Shown: in pieces, positions 1 through 6,147 of the stretch
Position numbering within the stretch: position 1 is the first letter of the stretch
Layout of the letters: each line of letters starts with the position of its first letter
Assembly: GCA_017517985.1 (NCBI GenBank)
Contig: JAFWWX010000383.1
Coordinates: 1 to 12,424 of the forward strand
DNA: 12,424 bases
Reading direction: 5' to 3'
From: Clostridia bacterium
GTDB lineage: Bacteria; Bacillota_A; Clostridia; Oscillospirales; CAG-382
Notes under the pieces: generated by a model
What the model saw: the letters and a program-made list of their open reading frames with translations, nothing else
What the model was told of the DNA's origin: nothing
Database searches by the model: none
Position numbers and translations under genes: made by a program

Positions 1-1068
1 CGCCACTTTGGAGTTGATGCGGTGCGCTATTATGTTCTCCGCGAAATGCCGTTTGCACAGGATGGAACGATCACTTATGAAACGATTATTGCAAGATTCA
101 ATGCAGACCTTGCAAACACTCTCGGAAACCTTGTAAACAGAACTGTTGCGATGATAAACAAATACTTTGATGGTATAATTCCAAAGAGTACTGTTTCCAC
201 AGAATTTGATGCTGACCTTATTTCCACAGTGGAAAACGGCGTTAAGGCTGTTGCGGAAAAACTTGATACTTTCCACGTTGCCGATGCCTGCGATGAAATC
301 ATGGCGGTACTCAGAAGACTCAACAAGTATATTGACGAAACTATGCCCTGGGTACTTGCAAAGGACGAAGAAAAGAAGAATGTTCTCGGCACTGTACTTT
401 ACAATCTTATCGAGGGTATAAGAATCTGTGCGACACTTATCGCTCCCATTATGCCCGGCACAGCAAAGAAGATTGAAACTCAGATAAATGCTCCGGAAAC
501 TGCTAACATTACTGTTACTACATGGCAGGCAGCTGAAAAGTTTGGTCTTGTATATCCTGACGGTGCAAAGGTAAATCCTGCGCCCGAGGGAATGTTCGCG
601 AGACTTGATGAAAAGAAGAAGCTCGCTGAAATTTTCGGTGAGGAAGCACTTACTGCTTCAAAAAACGAAGAAAAGCCGAAAAAAGAAAAGAAAGAAAAGA
701 AGGCACACAAAGAGCCTGAATATCCTTCGGAAATTTCCATTGACGATTTCTGCAAGGTAAAGCTTATCTGCGCAAAGGTTATGGAATGTGAGCCTGTTGA
801 AAATTCCGACAAGCTCTTAAAGCTCATTCTTAACGATGGTACTGAAACTCCGAGACAGGTTGTTTCCGGCATTGCAAAATCCTATACCCCGGATGCACTT
901 ATCGGCAAAAAGGTTATTATTGTTGCAAACCTTGCTCCCGCAAAGCTTCGTGGAGTTGACTCCAACGGTATGATTCTTGCAGCAGGCGAAAAGCAGAGTG
1001 ACGGCACAGAAAAAATCACCGTTTCTTTCCTTGATGATTCCATAAAAGAAGGAACAATTATAAGATAA
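1..1068 (+). CDS. metG: Methionyl-tRNA synthetase, C-terminal part (5' end outside window)
   Basis: The enzyme charges tRNA-Met with methionine in the cytoplasm. The frame is open from base 1, so only about 355 C-terminal residues are visible; the ATG at 22 is an internal Met. The first residues (HFGVDAVRYYVLREMPFAQDG-like) are the conserved end of the class I catalytic region of MetG. They are followed by the alpha-helical anticodon-binding domain (about fragment residues 30-200). A Lys/Glu-rich linker (about residues 220-240, bases 660-715) leads into a C-terminal tRNA-binding OB-fold of the Trbp111 type (about residues 245-355). The SNGMILAA motif near base 960 is typical of that fold. This domain layout is that of Bacillus/Clostridium MetG. 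The HIGH and KMSKS motifs would lie upstream of the window. Identification is firm; only the 5' end is missing. Confidence 0.96.
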   Translation, partial: RHFGVDAVRYYVLREMPFAQDGTITYETIIARFNADLANTLGNLVNRTVAMINKYFDGIIPKSTVSTEFDADLISTVENGVKAVAEKLDTFHVADACDEIMAVLRRLNKYIDETMPWVLAKDEEKKNVLGTVLYNLIEGIRICATLIAPIMPGTAKKIETQINAPETANITVTTWQAAEKFGLVYPDGAKVNPAPEGMFARLDEKKKLAEIFGEEALTASKNEEKPKKEKKEKKAHKEPEYPSEISIDDFCKVKLICAKVMECEPVENSDKLLKLILNDGTETPRQVVSGIAKSYTPDALIGKKVIIVANLAPAKLRGVDSNGMILAAGEKQSDGTEKITVSFLDDSIKEGTIIR

Positions 1069-1098
1069 ATAATCTCCTTAGAATTTTGGTAAAACGAT

Positions 1099-1884
1099 AT
1101 GCTTTTTGATTCACACGCTCATTATGACGATGAAAAGTTTGACGGTCTAAGGGATGAACTGCTATCTAAAATGCCGGAGTACGGTGTTGGAAAAATTGTA
1201 AATGCAGGGGCAAGTCTGAAAGGTTCATACGCCTCAAAAGACCTGTCACACAGATATGATTTTATGTATTTTACGGCAGGGGTTCATCCGGAATCCGCTG
1301 TAACCGACACAGCAATTGACGGCTGGCTTTCTGAAATTGATGCTCTTTGCTATGACGAAAAATGTGTCGCAATTGGTGAAATCGGACTTGACTATTATTG
1401 GGAAAAGGAGACTGCTCCCATACAGAAAGAGTGCTTCAGAGCACAGCTTGAACTTTGCAGAGCTCACAGTCTTCCGGCGGTAGTCCACGACAGAGAGGCT
1501 CACGGCGACAGCCTTGAAATAGTAAAGGAATATCCCGATGTAAAAGGTCTCTTCCACTGCTATTCCGGCTCTGTGGAGATGATGCGTGAGCTTTTGAAAA
1601 TGGGATGGTATATATCTGTCGGAGGAGTTGTAACCTTTAAAAATGCAAGAAAAACCGTTGAGGTTATAGAGGCTTTAAAGGATATTCCTTGCGGAATATC
1701 AAGACTGCTTCTTGAAACCGATTGTCCATATCTTGCGCCTGTTCCACACAGGGGTAAGCTTAATCATTCGGCTCTTATGCTTAATACTGCCGAAAAGGTT
1801 GCCGAGCTTCTTGGGATTACAAGAGCTGAGGTTGAAGCTCTCACATACGACAATGCAATGAGATTTTACAACATAAAAGAATAA
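1099..1884 (+). CDS. tatD: TatD family metal-dependent DNase
   Basis: This 261-residue protein matches the usual length of TatD/YcfH hydrolases, metal-dependent nucleases with a TIM-barrel fold. All expected metal ligands are visible: H6 and H8 in the N-terminal DSHAH, E94 in GEIGLDYYW, H130 in VVHDREA, H153 in FHCYSG, and D208 in LLLETDCPYLAP. The start is set by DSHAH at the extreme N-terminus. No good Shine-Dalgarno precedes it; the 30-bp gap after metG holds only a weak TTGG. It may therefore rely on coupling to metG or on a leaderless-like start. Its place directly after metG is a conserved Firmicutes arrangement (yabD after metS in Bacillus subtilis). The family assignment is strong. 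The physiological substrate of such proteins is not settled; 3'-5' exonuclease activity is known for some members. Confidence 0.95.
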   Translation: MLFDSHAHYDDEKFDGLRDELLSKMPEYGVGKIVNAGASLKGSYASKDLSHRYDFMYFTAGVHPESAVTDTAIDGWLSEIDALCYDEKCVAIGEIGLDYYWEKETAPIQKECFRAQLELCRAHSLPAVVHDREAHGDSLEIVKEYPDVKGLFHCYSGSVEMMRELLKMGWYISVGGVVTFKNARKTVEVIEALKDIPCGISRLLLETDCPYLAPVPHRGKLNHSALMLNTAEKVAELLGITRAEVEALTYDNAMRFYNIKE

Positions 1885-1933
1885 AACAGATATGTAATTT
1901 AGGACTTTAAAACAGCCTTATTTGTGCCTTGAA

Positions 1934-1941
1934 AGAAGGTG
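1934..1941 (+). promoter_or_regulatory. Ribosome binding site deciding the SDR start
   Basis: AGAAGGTG lies 5 nt before the ATG at 1947. It excludes the alternative TTG at 1929, which is upstream of this site and would add six residues ahead of the conserved N-terminal Rossmann strand. Confidence 0.75.
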
Positions 1942-1946
1942 TACTT

Positions 1947-2705
1947 ATGAAAACCATACTTATTACCGGTTCTTCCCGTGGAATAGGAGCTGAAATTGCA
2001 AGACTTGCTTTTTTGTCGGGAGAGTACAATGTGGTAATAAACTACAATAAGAGTGCAGCAAAAGCCGCAGCACTTATAAAAGAACTGGAGGAAGTTGCCC
2101 TGCAAAATCCCCACATAAAATATGGTGGTATTATTGCGGCAGGCGCAGATGTGTCCAGAGAGACAGATGTAAATTTGCTTTTTGAAGCAGCAGAAAAAGC
2201 CTTTGGTAGTATTGATGTTCTTGTCAACAATGCGGCTGTTTCCTCCTATTCCTTACTTCAGGACCTGACCCTTGAACAATGGCACAACACAATGGGAGTA
2301 AACCTTGATTCAGTATTTCTTTGCGCAAAAAGGGTGCTTCCGTCAATGATTCGCAAAAAAAGCGGAAGAATCATAAATATTTCTTCCATATGGGGAATTT
2401 GCGGTTCATCCTGCGAGGTGCATTATTCCGCCTCAAAGGCGGCTGTTATCGGCTTCACAAAGGCACTTGCAAAAGAGGTAGGGCCCTCCGGCATAACTGT
2501 TAACTGTGTTGCCCCCGGCGTTATTGACACGGAGATGAACAAAAATCTTACAGAGGATTCTTTAACGGCTCTTTGCGAGGAAACTCCTCTTGGATGTATT
2601 GGCAAATGCGAGGACATTGCAAAAACAGTTCTTTTCCTTGCAGGCGACGGAGGAAATTTTATTACCGGTCAGGTTATCAGCCCCAACGGTGGGATTGTTA
2701 TTTGA
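1947..2705 (+). CDS. Short-chain dehydrogenase/reductase, FabG/YmfI-like
   Basis: A classical SDR of 252 residues. The N-terminal cofactor motif is TGSSRGIG (residues 7-14). NNAA follows the fourth strand. The catalytic set is S147, Y160 and K164 (YSASK), with N in NLDSVF as the fourth member. The protein ends in GQVISPNGG, close to the C-terminal GQVLxxxGG of FabG-like enzymes, so an NAD(P)H-dependent carbonyl reductase in the cytoplasm is firm. Substrate choice is less sure. The segment SSIWGICGSSCEVHYS around the active site resembles, from memory, the YmfI group. YmfI reduces the 5-aminopentanone group on elongation factor P in Bacillus subtilis. Against a standard FabG role, no fatty-acid synthesis genes (acpP, fabD, fabF) are nearby. 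It sits 62 bp after tatD and may share its transcript. No terminator is visible on either side. Confidence 0.9.
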   Translation: MKTILITGSSRGIGAEIARLAFLSGEYNVVINYNKSAAKAAALIKELEEVALQNPHIKYGGIIAAGADVSRETDVNLLFEAAEKAFGSIDVLVNNAAVSSYSLLQDLTLEQWHNTMGVNLDSVFLCAKRVLPSMIRKKSGRIINISSIWGICGSSCEVHYSASKAAVIGFTKALAKEVGPSGITVNCVAPGVIDTEMNKNLTEDSLTALCEETPLGCIGKCEDIAKTVLFLAGDGGNFITGQVISPNGGIVI

Positions 2706-2745
2706 ATTTTATAAGGTTTAATTCACATTACGAAGTTATACATAA

Positions 2746-2752
2746 GAAAGGA
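2746..2752 (+). promoter_or_regulatory. Ribosome binding site deciding the Lrp/AsnC start
   Basis: GAAAGGA lies 9 nt before the ATG at 2762. It supports that start over far upstream in-frame codons that fall inside the preceding dehydrogenase gene and encode no recognisable protein. Confidence 0.65.
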
Positions 2753-2761
2753 TTTGTAAAA

Positions 2762-3259
2762 ATGGAATCACTTGACAAAAAAGTACTTCATCTTATCGAG
2801 GAAGACCCCAGACTTACACCTGAAAATCTTGCTACAATGCTTGATAAGGAAAAAGGTGAAATTAAGGATATAATCAAAAAATACGAAAAGAATGGCGTTA
2901 TTGTAGGTTACAGAACTCTTATTGATTGGGAGGATACCGATGTTGAAAGCGTAACTGCGCTTATTGAGCTTAAGGTTACCCCGTCAAGAGATAAAGGCTA
3001 TGACAAGGTTGCAGAAAAAATATATAATTACCCCGAAGTTAAGGATATGTACCTTATGTCAGGCGGTTTTGACTTTACTGTTATTATCGAGGGTAAGAGC
3101 ATGAAAGAGGTTGCTCTCTTCGTTGCCGAAAAGCTTGCTCCGTCAGATGGCGTTATTTCAACAGCTACACATTTTGTCCTGAGAAAATATAAAACCGAGG
3201 GAGTAATTCACGGTGCAAAAGCAACAGAGGACAAAAGAGAGAGAGGACTTCTTATCTGA
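2762..3259 (+). CDS. Lrp/AsnC family transcriptional regulator
   Basis: A 165-residue protein of the usual Lrp/AsnC length. Residues 1 to about 55 form the winged helix-turn-helix (LDKKVLHLIEEDPRLTPENLA at the start, then EKNGVIVGYRTLIDW leading out). Residues of about 60-150 form the RAM ligand-binding and oligomerisation domain; GGFDFTVIIEG is its typical core. Members bind amino acids and act as dimers to octamers on nearby promoters. The frame stays open upstream to 2573, but that stretch lies inside the dehydrogenase gene. The stop overlaps the start of the aminotransferase by one base (TGATG), so the two are probably translated together. By inference it controls that enzyme and itself in response to an amino acid; the ligand cannot be told. 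Confidence 0.93.
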   Translation: MESLDKKVLHLIEEDPRLTPENLATMLDKEKGEIKDIIKKYEKNGVIVGYRTLIDWEDTDVESVTALIELKVTPSRDKGYDKVAEKIYNYPEVKDMYLMSGGFDFTVIIEGKSMKEVALFVAEKLAPSDGVISTATHFVLRKYKTEGVIHGAKATEDKRERGLLI

Positions 3260-4428
3260 TGATGGATTACAGCAAACTTCTTTCCTCAAAGGTTGTGTCC
3301 ATAAAACCTTCCGGGATAAGAAAATTCTTTGATATACTTGACGAAATGGACGATGTTATATCCCTGACCGTCGGTCAGCCGGACTTTGATACCCCCTGGC
3401 ATATCCGTCAGGCAGGTATTGACTCCCTTGAAGAAGGCAGAACATACTACACTTCAAACAGCGGTCTTCTGGAATTCAGAAAAGAAGTTGCAAACTACCT
3501 TGAAAGACGCTTTTCTCTTTCCTATGTTCCGGAAAATGAAATCCTCTGTACTGTTGGCGGAAGTGAGGCTATCGACCTTGCTATGCGTGCTGTTATAAAT
3601 CCGGGAGATGAGGTTATTGTTGTTGAGCCTTCCTTTGTCTGCTATGCACCTCTTGCAACTCTTGCAGGCGCAACACCGATAATTGTCAACACAGAGCTTA
3701 AAGATAAGTTCAAGCTCACCCCCGAAAAACTTTTATCCGCCATCACAGATAAAACAAAAATGCTTATCCTCCCCTATCCTTCAAACCCTACGGGCGGTAT
3801 TATGGAGAAGGAAGAACTTGAAAAAATTGCAGATATTGTCAGAGAAAGAGATATTATTGTCCTTTCCGACGAAATATATGCGGAGCTGACATACGGCAAG
3901 AAGCACGTTTCTTTTGCTTCGCTCCCCGGAATGAAGGAGAGAACTATTCTTGTCAGTGGTCTTTCAAAGGCGTATGCTATGACTGGGTGGAGACTGGGTT
4001 ACGCCTGCGCCCCCAAGGAAATAATGACGCAGATGGTAAAGCTTCATCAGTATGCTATTATGTGTGCGCCTACAACCTCGCAGTATGCTGCAATTGAGGC
4101 TCTAAAAAATGGTGATGAGGATATTGAATTTATGAGAGATTCCTACGACCAGAGAAGAAGACTCATTCACGAAGGCCTTGCAAAGCTCGGACTTGACAGC
4201 TTTGAGCCTGAAGGAGCTTTTTACATCTTCCCTAATATCGGCAAATTCGGACTTTCAAGTGAGGAATTCTGCGAAAAACTACTGTATTCACAGCATGTTG
4301 CAATTGTTCCCGGTACTGCCTTTGGCGAATCCGGAGAAGGTTTTGCAAGAATCTCTTACGCTTACTCCGTTGACCATATTAAAAAGGCACTTGAGAGAAT
4401 AGAAAAGTTTATTGAAACATTAAAATAA
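3259..4428 (+). CDS. PLP-dependent class I/II aminotransferase
   Basis: A fold-type I aminotransferase of 389 residues, cytosolic, transferring an amino group between an amino acid and a 2-oxo acid. Visible residues are: VGQPDFDTP near the N-terminus, NPTGG with N176, D204 and Y207 in SDEIYAELTYG, the PLP-binding K237 in SKAYAMTGWRLGY with phosphate-binding R245, and R364 in GFARISYAYS, which should bind the substrate carboxylate. Together these place it in the aspartate/aromatic aminotransferase I-gamma group (PatA- or AspC-like). Substrate range cannot be fixed from sequence. Starts at 3259 and 3262 are both ATG; the first is preferred because GAGAGGA (3241-3247) is 11 nt upstream and the overlap gives coupling to the regulator. 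This regulator-aminotransferase pairing is common in Clostridia as I recall it. Confidence 0.94.
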   Translation: MMDYSKLLSSKVVSIKPSGIRKFFDILDEMDDVISLTVGQPDFDTPWHIRQAGIDSLEEGRTYYTSNSGLLEFRKEVANYLERRFSLSYVPENEILCTVGGSEAIDLAMRAVINPGDEVIVVEPSFVCYAPLATLAGATPIIVNTELKDKFKLTPEKLLSAITDKTKMLILPYPSNPTGGIMEKEELEKIADIVRERDIIVLSDEIYAELTYGKKHVSFASLPGMKERTILVSGLSKAYAMTGWRLGYACAPKEIMTQMVKLHQYAIMCAPTTSQYAAIEALKNGDEDIEFMRDSYDQRRRLIHEGLAKLGLDSFEPEGAFYIFPNIGKFGLSSEEFCEKLLYSQHVAIVPGTAFGESGEGFARISYAYSVDHIKKALERIEKFIETLK

Positions 4429-4467
4429 ACTTATATACAATATTATCTTTTGAATTGAAAAGGTACT

Positions 4468-4488
4468 CAAAATCAAAACCTGATTTTG
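4468..4488. repeat. 8-bp inverted repeat upstream of ispE
   Basis: CAAAATCA (4468-4475) and TGATTTTG (4481-4488) are perfect complements around a 5-nt loop, in the 97-bp gap between the aminotransferase and ispE. It is followed by GT and then TTGACA (4491-4496), with a pyrimidine-rich run TTTCTTTTAT about 10 nt on. It could be a weak terminator for the aminotransferase transcript or an operator next to an ispE promoter. The stem is AT-rich and no U-tract directly follows, so neither role is firm. Confidence 0.4.
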
Positions 4489-4525
4489 TGTTGACACTTT
4501 CTTTTATATAAGAGGTTACATTACT

Positions 4526-5413
4526 ATGAAAGAAAAGATAATTTATGCAAGAGCTAAAATAAATCTTACCCTTGAAATATTTGATAAGAGGAAAGACGGC
4601 TATCACGATATGCGTTCCGTTATGCACAAAATCGGACTCTGTGACATTGTAAAAGTAACTGTCGATACAGAAAGAACAGATGCAAATGCCGGTGAAATAA
4701 GAGTTAAATGTTCAAAGCCGGTCTGTGAAGAAAAGGACAATCTTGCATACAAGGCGGCGGAAGCCTTTATGTCCCTTTATTATAAAAAGTGCGGAAAGAT
4801 CGCCAGCTGTATGATTGAAATAGAAAAGAGTATTCCGGACAAGGCAGGTCTTGGCGGCGGTAGTGCGGACTGTGCGGCAGTACTTGACGCACTGACTGAC
4901 CTTCTCGGTGTAGTCACCAACGCTGAAAAGGAAGAAATTGCCTCATCTCTCGGCTCGGATGTGCCTTTTATGCTTGATAAATATGATTGCGCACTTGCCA
5001 CAGGCACCGGAACAACTCTTAAGAAGCTTCCTATGATGCCTATGTGCTATTGCGTTATCGGAACTCCAAATGTTGGACTTTCAACACGGGATATTTATGA
5101 TTTGTTTGATGAAAAAAAGCACGTTCTTCCGTCTGTAAAAGCAAATTCTCTTATTGCTGCACTTGAGCAGGAGGATTTCGGAAGAATCTGTGACAATATA
5201 GTAAACCAGTTTGAGCCTATCTGTATCCACGAGCTTTCCGAAATAGGTAAAATAAAAAAGAGTTTACTTAAAAATGGTGCTTATACCGCATGTATGTCCG
5301 GCTCCGGAAGTGCTGTCTTTGGTATATTTACCAACGAAAAGGATGCGACAAAAGCATACGAGGCACTTGGTGAGCTTAGCTTCCCGGTACAGCGTGCTGT
5401 CTGCAAAATATAA
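4526..5413 (+). CDS. ispE: 4-diphosphocytidyl-2-C-methyl-D-erythritol kinase (IspE)
   Basis: This GHMP-family kinase phosphorylates the 2-hydroxyl of CDP-methylerythritol with ATP, the fourth step of the MEP pathway to isoprenoids. At 295 residues it has the normal length. The N-terminal ARAKINLTLEI carries K11 and N13 of the substrate site, followed by DGYHDMRSVM. The ATP-binding GHMP loop GLGGGSA is at residues 108-114, the catalytic D145 is in LGSDVPFML, and the C-terminal glycine motif GSGSAVFGIF is present. AGAGG (4511-4515) lies 10 nt before the ATG. It has a 97-bp upstream gap, larger than most here, so it may have its own promoter; TTGACA at 4491 is present but no well-spaced -10 is seen. 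Its stop codon overlaps a TATAAT that may serve spoIIR. Identification is firm. Confidence 0.96.
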   Translation: MKEKIIYARAKINLTLEIFDKRKDGYHDMRSVMHKIGLCDIVKVTVDTERTDANAGEIRVKCSKPVCEEKDNLAYKAAEAFMSLYYKKCGKIASCMIEIEKSIPDKAGLGGGSADCAAVLDALTDLLGVVTNAEKEEIASSLGSDVPFMLDKYDCALATGTGTTLKKLPMMPMCYCVIGTPNVGLSTRDIYDLFDEKKHVLPSVKANSLIAALEQEDFGRICDNIVNQFEPICIHELSEIGKIKKSLLKNGAYTACMSGSGSAVFGIFTNEKDATKAYEALGELSFPVQRAVCKI

Positions 5414-5414
5414 T
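5386..5414 (+). promoter_or_regulatory. Candidate promoter for spoIIR-addBA
   Basis: A perfect TATAAT (5409-5414) overlaps the ispE stop codon. The hexamer GGTACA at 5386-5391 is 17 nt upstream and matches TTGACA at only three of six positions. Initiation would fall near 5421, a few bases before the leader hairpin. The Ile-stop codons ATA-TAA alone generate most of the -10, so chance is possible. I did not find a sigma-F-type promoter (GYATA with GGNNANANT at proper spacing), which would be expected for spoIIR by analogy with Bacillus subtilis. Confidence 0.25.
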
Positions 5415-5426
5415 ACTTAATGAATA

Positions 5427-5474
5427 ACCTCCGTTTTCAGGGAAATAATTGGATTAACCCTAAAAAACGGAGGT
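5427..5474 (+). promoter_or_regulatory. Leader hairpin sequestering the spoIIR Shine-Dalgarno
   Basis: ACCTCCGTTTT (5427-5437) is perfectly complementary to AAAACGGAGGT (5464-5474). Inside it, AGGG (5439-5442) pairs with CCCT (5458-5461), and TAAT (5446-5449) pairs with ATTA (5453-5456) around TGG, giving a nearly continuous hairpin. The right arm contains the whole spoIIR ribosome binding site (GGAGGT, 5469-5474), 4 nt before the ATG; the left arm copies the anti-Shine-Dalgarno of 16S rRNA. CTTTATG follows, not a U-tract, so an intrinsic terminator fits poorly in either direction. The structure is seen directly; the inferred role is translational control of spoIIR. Confidence 0.65.
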
Positions 5475-5478
5475 CTTT

Positions 5479-6138
5479 ATGAAACAGAAAATAATATCTT
5501 ACTTAAAAAAGGTTGCAGGAAGAATAAATCCCCTCTCCTTTGCAGCTTTAACCGGATTTATACTTATTTCACTGACCGTCGCATCTGCCATAACACCACT
5601 TGACGGCGAGGATGAGCTTTATCGAGGAATTATAAGATTTCACGTTCTTGCAAATTCAGATTCCAAAGAGGACCAGGATTTAAAGCTTATGGTGCGTGAC
5701 AGAGTAACAGAATACACGACAGATATTCTCTCTCAATGTACCGATATTGCCCAGGCAAAGAGTATAATTTTGCAAAAGAGAGAAAATATTCTGTCAATTG
5801 CAAGGGATGTAATTTCAGAAAACGGCTATGAATATGATGTTACCCTTGAAACCGGCATGGAGAATTATCCCCGGAGAATATATGGGAAGTATACATTTCC
5901 TGCAGGTAACTACTATTCTGTGAGAATAAATATCGGCAAGGCCGAAGGAAAAAATTGGTGGTGTGTTTTATTTCCGCCAATGTGTCTTGGAAGCGCAACT
6001 GTTGAAAAATATGACGATACAGCCGAACTTTCAAAAATCGGCTTTTCAGATGAGGAAATAGAGGTTATATCAGAGCCTGACAATGTAAAAACTGAGGTCA
6101 GATTCTTTTTTCTTGATTTAATTAACAAACGGAAATGA
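5479..6138 (+). CDS. spoIIR: Stage II sporulation protein R
   Basis: SpoIIR is made in the forespore and exported to the intermembrane space, where it triggers the SpoIIGA protease to cut pro-sigma-E in the mother cell. This 219-residue protein matches the usual length (about 220). After a basic N-terminus comes one hydrophobic segment (about residues 18-40, with FAALTGFILISLTVASAI), acting as signal or membrane anchor. The family hallmark IIRFHVLANSDSKEDQDLK follows, with H55, N59, S60 and D61. A second conserved motif, NWWCVLFPPMC, spans residues 159-169. The ATG at 5479 is preceded by GGAGGT at 4 nt, which is buried in the leader hairpin. Its stop overlaps the addB ribosome binding site, so it is probably co-transcribed with addBA. 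Its presence shows the organism carries at least part of the endospore programme. Confidence 0.95.
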   Translation: MKQKIISYLKKVAGRINPLSFAALTGFILISLTVASAITPLDGEDELYRGIIRFHVLANSDSKEDQDLKLMVRDRVTEYTTDILSQCTDIAQAKSIILQKRENILSIARDVISENGYEYDVTLETGMENYPRRIYGKYTFPAGNYYSVRINIGKAEGKNWWCVLFPPMCLGSATVEKYDDTAELSKIGFSDEEIEVISEPDNVKTEVRFFFLDLINKRK

Positions 6139-6143
6139 GGTGG
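6137..6143 (+). promoter_or_regulatory. Ribosome binding site deciding the TTG start of addB
   Basis: GAGGTGG overlaps the spoIIR stop codon and lies 4 nt before the TTG at 6148. The TTG start puts the conserved Walker A loop (GRAKSGKT) at residue 7, the usual place in AddB. No ATG near this point would keep that loop. Confidence 0.75.
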
Positions 6144-6147
6144 AATT

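Noticed and set aside
660..715. Lys/Glu-rich stretch in metG as a repeat expansion or separate feature
   Set aside because: It is a flexible linker between the anticodon-binding domain and the C-terminal tRNA-binding domain, a normal place for such sequence in MetG.
75..872. Minus-strand frames opposite metG (75-392 and 480-872)
   Set aside because: Serine/phenylalanine-rich antisense of Lys/Glu codons; metG is well supported on the + strand.
1929..1946. TTG at 1929 as dehydrogenase start
   Set aside because: The ribosome binding site AGAAGGTG lies downstream of it and is well spaced for the ATG at 1947.
2573..2761. Upstream extension of the Lrp/AsnC gene to an ATG at 2573
   Set aside because: The extra 63 residues overlap the dehydrogenase gene in another frame and match no domain; a ribosome binding site supports the ATG at 2762.
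4491..4512. TTGACA with TATATA/TATAAG as a promoter for ispE
   Set aside because: The spacing is only 8-10 nt, far from the required 16-18, so it was not listed as a promoter.
5322..5377. GTATA/GCATA motifs at the end of ispE as a sigma-F promoter for spoIIR
   Set aside because: The downstream GG-containing element is either poorly matched (after 5326) or only 10 nt away (after 5358), so neither pair fits the consensus.
5427..5480. Leader hairpin as an intrinsic terminator of ispE
   Set aside because: The stem is followed by CTTTATG rather than a run of T, and the minus-strand flank has no T run either. The overlap with the Shine-Dalgarno suits translational control better. Weak termination cannot be fully excluded.
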